This document shows positions 55,405 to 64,000 of a stretch of 64,000 bases of DNA, in pieces. Every line of letters begins with the position of its first letter. Positions within the stretch are counted from its first letter, which is position 1. Under the pieces are notes generated by a model. It worked only from the letters and a program-made list of their open reading frames with translations, had not been told where the DNA came from and ran no database searches. Source of the stretch: Lumbricus terrestris. Lineage: Eukaryota; Annelida; Clitellata; Crassiclitellata; Lumbricidae. Location of the stretch: contig OX457052.1 in assembly GCA_949752735.1 (NCBI GenBank), positions 37,451,868 to 37,515,867 of the forward strand, read 5' to 3'. The position numbers and the translations under genes were made by a program.

Positions 55405-55669
55405 CATAGACCCTGGTCAAATCGGATCCATCCATCCACTATAATTTTTCCTGACGGCAACGGCCACTGTTGTCATAAGCTGTCGTTAAACTTTGGATTC
55501 CTCTTCCCTCCTATCATTATGGCAATTATTTTGTGACAACTCCGAAAGTCATGTCTTCAGTAGCTAGACAATACTAAATATACACCTCGAGGCGAAATTA
55601 TACCACCGTTGAAAATGCTTTACGGGTGTTCAAAATGAGCATTTTCTCATTGAACGTGATTGAACGTGT

Positions 55670-56015
55670 AGTTTAGACCAACTCTCACAATACAACCTAA
55701 TCAGAGGCGCTCCCAGTGCGAAGATTCCATGGAAAAGTCTAATGGAAGCGGAAGTGCTTTCCAGATAAAATCTGAAAACGAATTATAGTAAGAAGGCCAA
55801 TTTCAAAGCAAAAAGCGCGATTCTGAGATTTAGCATTCCTAGATTATGGCACAAGAAGGTCATGCCGGTCTAAAGAGCGGAGAGGACCCCATTGGTAGTT
55901 GAGACAGGCCGCCGAATAAGATAACGGAGGTAGCAAGTAGCTTGACCCAAGAAGATCTTATAGGTAGGAAAGAGAATTTTTTGAATCCGGGTAGTTAAGG
56001 GAAGCAATTAAAGTG
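55670..56015 (-). pseudogene. L2-like LINE 3' fragment
   Basis: CTAATCAGAGGCGCTCCCAG is the complement of the L2-like 3' end; broken RT C-terminal frames follow. From about 56015 a piece of the GCTAATGGTCTTT short family lies beside it. Confidence 0.65.
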
Positions 56016-56369
56016 GAGAGCGAAGCTAATGGTCTTTTTTTATTACACACTGTCCTTAAATCGAAACAACCAACCGAATTTAGTTGAAGGAGGCAAAGCA
56101 ATGGCAGGCCTACAGAGGGAGTGACATGTAGAGGAATCTTGTGAAGAGCAGTAATGTGCCCAAAATAATTTCTGTTGACGGTCTTTACTTTATTAATTTA
56201 ACTTCTCTCGTTGATCTAAACTATGGCTACAGACGTTGACGTGTAACAGACAACAGACTTTTGATACAAAGGCAGTAATGGATAGCCTACTGTAACTGTG
56301 AAACGTCCTTTGCAAAAAAAGACAATGAGAGACGATCATATAAGATCATTATAAGGTGCACATGCGTCC

Positions 56370-56710
56370 AGGCAAGTCAGTCTCTTTATGCCCTGCGAAT
56401 TTTGACTGCACACGGCCTCAAGGGACCAAAGCTTCATGACGTTGTAAGGATGACCACAGTGGCCCGCCTGCTGTTATAGGCTACGCGGCCCCAGCACAGT
56501 GTGGATTTGCGTGGCAGCGAGAACGCGGTAGATTCCAGGCCATATTGGACCATTTGATTCGAATGCACTATCTGGCTAAGAACAACCGTACCTTCGAGGA
56601 GTCTTGCAAAACGGAGGACGGGAGGCTCTTCCCTACCGTCCTGCTTAATCAAGGACACGTGTTAAACTCACTCCTTCAGCCATTGAGGCCCCCGCCAAGG
56701 GGCGGACAAC
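56370..56710 (+). pseudogene. Jockey-like LINE RT C-terminal fragment
   Basis: Frames read LYALRILTAHGLKGPKLHDV, VRMTTVARLL, GFAWQRERGRFQAILDHLIR and RLFPTVLLNQGHVLNSLLQP, matching in order the fragment at 38.7-39.1 kb (LRAHGMPGPALH, TTVSRLLYASPAWWG). It is decayed, with two frame breaks. Confidence 0.7.
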
Positions 56711-57409
56711 CCTAGCAAGGAAATCGATTTTAGTGAGGATGCTTTATCTTATTAATTTAAATACCATGCCATGCTAAAATCAAAATGCAGTATAAATAGT
56801 TAGTAATCAAAGAAACATAAAAAAATATTTGTATTGAATTAATGAAACTTGCATGGCGTTTATCGAACAAATATTAAAGGTTTAAGAGTATAGCTTTGTT
56901 TCATAATAATAACAGCCGTTTGTGTCGTCGAACCGCTTGTAATAATAATATAAGTGGTTAAAATTGAAGTAAAGTAAGAAAATATCAACGTGAGTGACTA
57001 TTTCGGCCCCAAGATGTCGTTTAACATTTGTCTCATTTCCACACCTTTAAAACCTAATTTACAATTGCTATATGTATCAATTGATTTTAAAAGCAGTGGT
57101 TCGAACACATAAAGGTTCCTCAGCAAAAGTATATATATATATATTCGTTTTATTGAGAAAATTCAATCTGACAATAACGCAGAAGATGCTAACATGAATG
57201 ATAAAGAATAATTAAAGTTCAAAAGTTACATGTCAAAAAATGTAAAAATTAAAACACAGAAGTAATAATAACGTATAGTAATAATAAAGTTTTTTTTAAA
57301 AATAATAAAGTAGCGGCAGCCATTAACAGGCGCCAATCTGTGTCGCTTGTTTGCACAATGATTGCCTATCGAACAAAATAATATAACCAAGGATTTATAC
57401 AGCTCGATG
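56711..57409. other. Intergenic; repeat pieces
   Basis: AACGTGAGTGACTATTTCGG ... CCACACCTTTAAAA (56985-57050) belongs to the dispersed family of 10.8, 45.0 and 51.1 kb. ATTCGTTTTATTGAGAAAA at about 57143 matches the Jockey-like 3' end at 38650. No gene seen. Confidence 0.55.
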
Positions 57410-57640
57410 TTTACTCATAGAAGCTCCCAGTCTAGCTACATGTAAGGCGAAATGAAAAGATTTGGAAGATATGTGAAATAAGGTTTGATTGGACAGATGT
57501 AATACACGTAGCTTTGAAGGGAGATCATTTCAAATGGACGTCCCGACAACCGAGAGCGCTCTGCTTTCGCTGCCAGATCAGCCAGCCCGTGGAACTATAG
57601 GAGTCGCCCTTTCATAGCAGAGCGAAAAGTCAAACGCGTT
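57410..57640 (-). pseudogene. L2-like LINE C-terminal fragment
   Basis: Minus-strand frames show the ...R.TR....SALGCRDVHLK type C-terminal sequence, and AGAAGCTCCCAGTCTAGC is a decayed complement of the 3' tail. The last sixty residues of the RT C-terminus are recognisable only by order. Confidence 0.5.
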
Positions 57641-57872
57641 TCAACGTCATGACAGTGACCAATATATTGTATTCTTATACAAAAGCAATGGTTAACGAAA
57701 ACGTAATATTTGAGTGCATTCTGTACGCTATATTCCGTGTGTTTTTCCTCTCTTTCGCCGACAGTTGATTTTATTGCAATAGTACAATGTTGATGCTAAG
57801 AAATATTTCATTTGTGTCATTCTTTCTTCTTGGATTTAACATCAAGTTACAGCGAGACAAAATGTAGACATC

Positions 57873-58190
57873 GGCGGAATTTATTATGGGTTGGGTGTAG
57901 GGGGCTAAGCCCATCCCCAAGAAGGCCCAGATTCAGGGATTTTTTAAACCGTAAAACGGTATCTTTTCACTGGCTTAGCCCCCTCCGCCCCAAAAAGATC
58001 CAGACTCAAACATTTTATTTGGGGCAAAATGGCTCTTTTGGCGAAACTTCAATCGAATGAAAAAAGGTCAACTTTTTGACCGGGAAAAATATTGTTTTCA
58101 CATTTTCAAGAGATTTTAACCGAATGACTAAAAAAGTCAACATTTTGGCGGAGAAAATCTTTGGGCGTGGCTCGTTCTGGACCAAGTCTC
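57873..58190. mobile_element. Relative of the 3577-3730 MITE (boundaries approximate)
   Basis: GGCGGAATTTATTATGGG, AGGGGGCTAAGCCCATCCCC, AAGAAGGCCCAGATTCA and CGGTATCTTTTCAC match the MITE at 3577 in order. The second half (GAATGACTAAAAAAGTCAAC, TTGGCGGAGAAAATC) resembles the element at 45672. I could not find a clean target duplication. Confidence 0.6.
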
Positions 58191-58806
58191 TTGGGGGATA
58201 TTATAATGTCTAGCAGCTCTTCTTGTCCGTTTCTTTCGATAAAAGATTACCAATTCCAGGGATTAGACGTTTCCGAAAATGTGACCGCAATCGAAACATT
58301 CTCGAAGTCACTAAAAGCTCTCGTTAAAATATTTATCCAATTTTCTGTGTAATAAAAAATACAAACAAAATCTGTCGACACCGGCGGCCATTGCTGCCAC
58401 AACCTGTCGTTAAACTATGACTGCAACTCAGCTTAAAGTGAACAAAATCACGTTTCACTTGAACACCTTTTAAACAGTTTCACATTAAGCTATATGTACA
58501 TTGTCTACGGTCAAAACATAATTTCATCGAAATCCCGTTTTTACTAAAGCACTCGTTAAACTACGGCTCTAAAACGTATGTGTAATAAGTTGCCCACAAA
58601 ATTCTGGTGACGGCAACGGCATTTTTCCTTCATACACTGTCGTCAAACTGTGCATCCCATTTTAAACAGCGATTGTGCCAGTCCTAAGCATGTAGGCAGG
58701 AGGAGGGCGAGGTTAATCAACGTTGTAATAAAGCATTGTCGTTAGAAAAGATCTAATAAAACAAACACCCAGCTGCAACGTATGAAGTGTGAGATGAAAA
58801 TCGTAA
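58191..58806. other. Intergenic; dispersed-family pieces
   Basis: GCGGCCATTGCTGCCACAAC ... TGTCGTTAAACTATG (about 58385-58430), GAACACCTTTTAAACAG (58462), GACGGCAACGGCATTTTT ... TGTCGTCAAACTGTG (58610-58655). No gene seen. Confidence 0.55.
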
Positions 58807-58808
58807 TA

Positions 58809-59996
58809 CACCGTGGTTCAAAAAAAAGTAAGCCAAATTGTTTTGCATATATCTCTAATACCTGATGACATATCACGCTAAAAATTTCCAAATATTTAGA
58901 GAATTGGACCAAGAATATGATTCCAAAATTTCATGAGATAAAGTTGAACGGATAAAAAGATATGTATCTTTCAACTTCATATGCCGAAATTTCAGTTTAC
59001 AAGCAATTTTCGGTTAGATTCAATAAAATGTAAACCAAACTGTTTTTCTTACATCTCTAATGTTTGATGATTAATCATATTAAAATTTTCCCAATATTTG
59101 GATAATTGAACCAAGAATAGGATTCCAAAATATCATTTCATAAATTTGAATGGATAGAAAGATATGGATATTTCAGCTTCATCTCCCAAAATATCAGTTT
59201 TCAGCAAGTCTGTTATGGCATTCGTTGCGGTTTCGGCGCTTGGTCGTTCCCATTAATTAAAATTTTTAGTCTTCATTGATCCCGGAGTAAAAATTAATGG
59301 AACCTATTATCGCGACGTTCTGCTGTCACAGCATCATCTACCTGTAATTAGAAATCCAGCCCCAGTCCACAGAGCCAAAGGAGCCATCGAAATGCTGACA
59401 AGAGAGACGACAGACTTCATTTTCCCCACATAATGGCCTCCGAACAGCCCAAATTTGAATCTTGTCGACTATAAACTGTGGAGCGTGATGCAAGACCGAG
59501 TCTACCAGACAACAATCCATGATATACATGTAAACGATCTGAAGCAACGCTTGTTTGAAGTCTGGGATCGCCCGGACCAGAGGATAATCGACGATGCATG
59601 GCGCCAGCGCCTCCAGGCTTGCGTGCAAGCATGCAGCAGGAGGAGGACATTTTGAGCATCTTCTTTAATTCAGTAATTAAACCATACTGTTGGAATAATA
59701 TTGGTGGTTCATTTCTCTATATATCTGGAAAATCTTAGACTGATTAATCATCAAGCATTAGAGATATAAGAAAAACAGTCATTGAATCTAACAGAAAATT
59801 GCTTGTAAACTGATATTTCGGCATATGAAGTTGAAAGATACATATCTTTTTATCCGTTCAACTTCATCTCATGAAATTTTGGAGTCATATTCTTGGTCCA
59901 ATTCTCTAAATATTTGGAAAATTTCAGCGTGATATGTCGTCAGGTATTAGAGATATATGCAAAACAATTTGGCTTACTTTTTTTTGAACCACGGTG
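58809..59996 (+). mobile_element. Tc1/mariner-superfamily remnant with about 300-bp terminal inverted repeats (1188 bp)
   Basis: The ends CACCGTGGTTCAAAAAAAAG are perfectly inverted and flanked by TA on both sides (58807-58808 and 59997-59998), the target of IS630/Tc1/mariner elements. The inverted repeats extend about 300 bp with about 92% identity. The left arm contains a second, diverged direct copy of its own about 200-bp subunit (58822-59025 and 59033-59215). A transposase C-terminus lies in the middle. Confidence 0.9.
59215..59655 (+). pseudogene. Tc1/mariner transposase, C-terminal remnant with lost catalytic region
   Basis: Frames give SALGRS, FIDPGVKINGTYYRDVLLSQ, PAPVHRAKGAIEMLTRETTD, WPPNSPNLNLVDYKLWSVMQ and DRVYQTTIHD, ending RRRTF at a stop (59655). 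P-N-S-P-N-L and DYKLW mark the block holding the last catalytic residue of the DDE/D triad. The segment that should contain the QQD second aspartate is shortened, there are two in-frame stops, and the DNA-binding N-terminus is gone. It cannot be active. Confidence 0.85.
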
Positions 59997-59998
59997 TA

Positions 59999-60419
59999 CA
60001 TGTAAGTGTTTGTGAAACGCCACAAGTCGTTCAGCAAGCAGCTGTTATGACGCTCGCTTTCGACACAGATAAAATTCGTGGCTCGTTGTTGAAATGGAGA
60101 GAAAATAATGGGGGAGAAATTCTGTTATTGCCCAGGTGGTTTAGAAGCTGGAGTCAATTTCATAATCTTAAATTGATTTATTGTTTCCTTGTAAAAGTAA
60201 GCTATGCAAATTTACGTTTATAACGTAAACAATTCTTCTTTCGAAAGGCAGATAGCAAACTGCTGGTTGGCTATCTGCTACTAAGCGACACTAGCTGCCT
60301 CTTTAAAAAATTGCATTCATGGCTAACCCTGTATTGTCGCAGAGAGCGACCAGTAGCCTAGTTTTGGATTCTTGGTCTGTCTCGGCCTCAATCCGCATAA
60401 ATTCAAATTCACAGATACA
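59999..60419. other. Intergenic, nothing recognised
   Basis: A small inverted repeat GGCAGATAGC/GCTATCTGC at 60247-60277 is the only structure noticed. Confidence 0.5.
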
Positions 60420-61130
60420 CGATGGAAAGTGTCGCCAATGATGTAGCAAAGAGAAAAGTGATAAGTACGGAGGAGCTACTCAAGATCAAAGTGACCAGCG
60501 GCGAGCTACAGCGGTTCACAAGTTCTTGCAATTCCCACGCTGATGATGCCAACAAGACATTGTCGTCGGCGTACCAGAGATTGCAGACCGTCTTTCCACC
60601 GATGCGAAACCCTCCTGTGAATCCACAAAATGCTTTCCTCATTACTTCCCCTACCAGGATGTTAAACAGACAAGGGGAAAGTTTACATCCCTGCCGGACT
60701 CCTTTACCGACCCGGAATAACGATGATACGAAACCATTTGACCTGATCCAGCTGTGGTTCTTGCGCTGTTGTTTGTAAAGACTCTGTAGCAATTGGAGCA
60801 GCTGTGGTGGGAATCCAATATCTAGCATCTTTAACCAAAGTTGATCATGTCGAAAGCTTTTGTAAAGTCAATGAAGCAGAAGTATAGCGGTTGGTTACTA
60901 TCTCTCGCTTTCTCCAAAATGATCCGTAGCTTTGTAATCTGGCTAATCTGATCTCGCGTGCCTTTTTTCTACCTGAGACTAACCTGTTCTTGTGCGATTT
61001 CTGTTTCGAGTTTGGAATTCATTCTCTCCACGATCACCCGTAGCAAGATCTTGCTAGCATGCGATACCAGCGCATTAGTTCGGTAGCCTAGTTACAGCAT
61101 TCGAGCAAGTCGCCTTTCTGGGAAAGCGGT
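60420..61130 (-). pseudogene. RTE-like LINE RT fragment (fingers to palm)
   Basis: From 61130 downward the minus strand reads, across frame breaks, VIVERMNSKLETEIAQEQ, GTRDQISQITKLRIILEKAR, PLYFCFIDFTKAFDMIN, DIGFPPQLLQLLQSLYKQQ, GVRQGCKLSPCLFNILVGEV and CNLWYADDNVLLASS. Both catalytic boxes (FIDFTKAFD and YADD) are visible. This is the part missing from the 52.1-kb copy, but the two are different subfamilies. A one-base slip lies after MINF at about 60838. Confidence 0.85.
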
Positions 61131-61709
61131 GTAAAGATTGATAATAATAAATCATTGTTCTCCACCCACACGGTACACAATATATCCAGTTCCATCTGTG
61201 TGTCTCTTCTTAGTATTCTTTGTACCTCGCGTCGTAGCTTTTTATAGTCATCTGTGGGTTTTTTTTACTCTCTTTTCCTTTTCATTTATTCGAAAGTGTC
61301 GTTTGCTATCTGGTTTTTGAGTATGTTGCTATTATACGAGGAGCGAAACAGTGGTAGAGTTCATTATTTTAACTTACCATAGCGAATACAGGATTAGTGA
61401 CGAATTTAAGTCAAACGATGGCTTCATAGCATTGTTCTACACCTTTATAGAGGTGTATAAGGATATCAATTGTATTCTTTATTGCTGAACGCCACCTTGC
61501 GAGTTTCAGCGTCGTTGATTTCGACCTGCATGTACCTTAGCAAATGCATTTACTAGAGTTAGTAGTTGTTGCATTTTCAGTGACCAATAGCGACCTCCTC
61601 CTCATTTTACAAGCCTGGCAATAGCGCGGACAAAACACAACCAGTGGCACAGTTTGTAAAACCGCTTCAGAGTTGTAGCACATTAGAATTATGTGTATGG
61701 GCTATGAGC
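61131..61709. other. Intergenic; dispersed-family pieces
   Basis: CTACACCTTTATAGAGGTGTA (a 20-bp near palindrome) at 61438-61459, GAACGCCACCTTGCGAGTTT at 61488, and the complement of the short GGAGGAGG.CG family at 61590. No gene seen. Confidence 0.5.
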
Positions 61710-61825
61710 ACTTGCCAAAACGCCCCTTCAAGATCCTCACTTAAAGGCGCTCCCGACTACAGCGCGGACACTGAATCGGAGTTTGCAAGTGAAAGAAATG
61801 CTCAGGAGGGTGGTTCGAAAGCATA
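61710..61825 (-). mobile_element. Truncated tRNA-derived SINE
   Basis: The complement of the shared tail (ACGCCCCTTCAAGATCCTCA, AGGCGCTCCCGACTACAGCG) is followed by a shortened body (CACTGAATCGGAGTTT) and the edge of the B box (GGTGGTTCGAA). Confidence 0.75.
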
Positions 61826-62223
61826 GAACACACGTTTTCCGTTAATGACTATTAACAGTGGGGGAAAGTTGGCAATAATTGATATAGTAAGGACACATAA
61901 AAAATGTAATTACTGTTTAACATTTTGAGGCTCCCAAATTGAAATTTTCTTTAAAAATGAGACCTGTATACCAGCATTGGAAATCTTATGGATGATCGTG
62001 ATATCGTACGTGACAACGTCTTGCATTACAAGTAACGTAGGAGTATTAACAAATCATTGAATACATTTAGGTAGGTCTATACTTATTCGTGTGCCTGACA
62101 CGATTATCGATTTACTTAATGTTGGCAATATATTATCAATCAATTATCAAGCAGTGATATGATTAAACGATTTTGCTCCACAAACCAAATCAGAACAATT
62201 GAGTCTTGAAAGGATTCAGGCTC

Positions 62224-62610
62224 AGTGGCGGCGCTACGCCAGGGCATGGCAGGGCAAATGCCCTGGTGAAAAAGCCTTTGCCCTGGCTGTTGCCCTGGTC
62301 GTTGCCCTGCCAGAAATTTTACTATGGGAGAATTTGTTCGGGCATATTGCTTCTTGCTGTTCACATCTGTCCGCTATTGGGCAGGGCAAAAATTCTCGCA
62401 GGGCAAAATTCTGGCAGGGCAAAAGTTTATGAAGAGAAAATATCTGACAGGGCAATTTTCTGGCAGGGCAAAGTTTCTGGCAGAGCCAAAATTCTGGCAG
62501 GGTAAAGACCTTAAAATTAGTCTATGGCAGGGCAAAAGTTTTGACAGAGGTAAATTGTGGTAGGGCAAAAATTCTGGTGGCTCAAAAGTTTCTGCAGGGA
62601 AAATTCTGTT
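62224..62610. mobile_element. Array-bearing element: inverted GGCAGGGCAAA repeats
   Basis: The left end CAGTGGCGGCGCTACGCC looks like a hAT terminus. Just inside are inverted-orientation units (TTGCCCTGG at 62278-62310) and further right about nine units of TGGCAGGGCAAAA.TTC (62380-62600). I found no right terminus or duplication, so the boundary is approximate. Non-coding; overlapping short ORFs are artefacts. Confidence 0.65.
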
Positions 62611-64000
62611 GCTGTCGATCCACATTACCATATACAACTAACAGCGTAGGCCTAGCTGTCGCTTTCTTGTTTTTTCATATGAATCGTAAGCATTTGCGTA
62701 GACAATAGACCTATATACCTGACTCCGTTACTTTATTTGCTGAACGCTTTGCTTTCGAAATGCTACTCGAAAGAGGATTTGAATGGGTTACTAAATCACC
62801 GAGATTGGTCTACAGGTTGGGCCATAAAAATACCCTAAAGTTTTTTGCCCATAATCTTGGCCAGAGGTAGTAGTTTTTTAATGAATTTTTTAGGCTAAAT
62901 CATATTCACACATGATGGCCAGATTTATAAAAAAAAAATATTCAAACAGAACAAAAGACTGCTATATGACGATTCAAAAAACATGACGCAGCAAAAAGTA
63001 ACAAAAAAGAATTTATTAAGTAACATCTCAAATAATTGGTGTCAAATAAACTTGTTATTGACAGAAAATCGTTATTATTTAGAAGAAGAAAAACAGGTAG
63101 GCCTACTAGCATAGCTGCACGTCGCTGTGACATCATTTAGCAAGATGACTGTTAAATTGGTAAATAAAGAATTTTCTGATTAGTAATTTTGTTTTTAAGA
63201 TAATAAAATCGAAATTTCTATCAAATTAAAATGCTCAAGGTGTTGGTGGCAGGCAAAATTTGTATTCGTTGAACCGTTTGTTATGCAACATCTTCATGAT
63301 TTTCTGCCTTTTGATTTTAGGCTACACTTCATGAGCAAGGCCTTGGAGATAAAGCTATAATCGCCGCTTAAGCTGATGAACAGTGACTGCAGAGAAATGA
63401 TGGGCTAAATAATTTATTGAAATAGAGAGTTAAGAAATGTGCCGTTTATGAAAGGAGATCGGTTCAACGTCAATCCTTATTACTGTACTGTTTTCATTTA
63501 GAAGAACCAATGGTTCCAAATATTGCTCGAAAAATACCTCAATCTGCAGCCAAAACCAAGAACGATAAGGGAATGCAATTGATGGTCGCATTGGAGCTGA
63601 TTGGAAAGATTTACCTCTGAAACACATCACCAAGTCTATTTAAAAATTGTGCAAAAGACTCAAAACAAGTGTGAGCATTGTTGGTGGACACATTGATGTG
63701 GTGTACTATCACGTTCATTTGATAGCAACAATATTATTATTTGAGATGAGACTTATAAAAAATCTTTTCAATTGTTGATACTTTTTGTTGGATTATGTTT
63801 TTGAATCGTCAAAAAGTCGGTTGTCTCACTAAAAGTCATATAACTCTTGTTCTATTTGAAATATTGCGATGTAAAATTTGATTAATTTTTTACTTCTGGC
63901 TGAGATAATTATTGGCATAAACCTTAGGAATCTTTTTATGGCCCACCCTGTATAAGGATTCTAAGATTTGCTTTTCAAATGTCAAACTGTTCGGTTTTAT
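62611..64000. other. Intergenic; one fragment of the RING foldback family
   Basis: At 63280-63320 TTATGCAACATCTTCATGA then TTTCTGCCTTTTGATTTT matches 36886-36925, the border between the RING gene 3' end and the right arm. Otherwise AT-rich sequence without a supported gene. Confidence 0.6.

Overview
The window is AT-rich, intron- and repeat-dense animal DNA, most likely from a marine invertebrate. The signs are many L2/CR1-, RTE- and Jockey-like LINE fragments, tRNA-derived SINEs, hAT MITEs, a Ty3/Gypsy element, a Tc1/mariner remnant and foldback elements with inverted tandem-array arms. The arm structure (about 15-bp units, 8-bp target duplication) recalls the sea-urchin TU elements as I remember them, so an echinoderm is a reasonable but unproven guess. 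There are no bacterial operons, CRISPR arrays, rRNA genes or clean tRNA genes.

One host gene is supported, on the minus strand at the left edge. It has a TATA/Inr core promoter (5877-5842), a signal-peptide exon (5734-5671), a Ser/Thr-rich exon (5285-4995) and a cysteine-containing exon running off the window (439-1). All junctions are phase 1. Intron 1 holds an AT/GT microsatellite. Intron 2 (4994-440) holds a 56-bp minisatellite interrupted by a hAT-like element with a perfect 8-bp target duplication, and a small MITE.

From 7 to 22 kb the sequence is mainly LINE wreckage. It includes a duplicated composite block (12.2-13.1 and 13.9-15.35 kb) whose second copy carries a 467-bp MITE. From 22.3 to 33.8 kb lies a non-LTR retrotransposon (endonuclease, reverse transcriptase, RNase H) split by a 6.9-kb Ty3/Gypsy-type element on the opposite strand. 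The Gypsy LTRs are 1040 and 1039 bp and nearly identical, and the target duplication is TGGGA. The Gypsy element keeps gag-protease and the C-terminal half of RT/RNase H, but has lost the RT N-terminus and integrase.

At 35.85-37.08 kb is the most unusual object: a foldback-type transposon with arms of inverted about 15-bp repeats and an 8-bp target duplication (CTGGATTC), enclosing an intronless GC-rich ORF for a C3HC4 RING-finger protein with its own polyadenylation signal. A related fragment lies at 63.28 kb. A second, non-coding foldback element with a 9-bp duplication sits at 54.69-55.40 kb, and a third array-bearing element at 62.2-62.6 kb.

The rest (37-64 kb) is SINEs sharing a 3' end with the L2-like LINEs, hAT MITEs with intact target duplications, a Tc1/mariner remnant with about 300-bp terminal inverted repeats, diverged segmental duplications (18.7-20.6 with 50.3-51.8 kb; 47.65-48.1 with 52.9-53.5 kb), microsatellites, and a recurrent module (TATA-like motif, about 25 nt, then GGTGTCTAA) seen about 25-30 times. 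Apart from the first 6 kb I found no convincing host exons, though short exons without a start codon would be hard to see.
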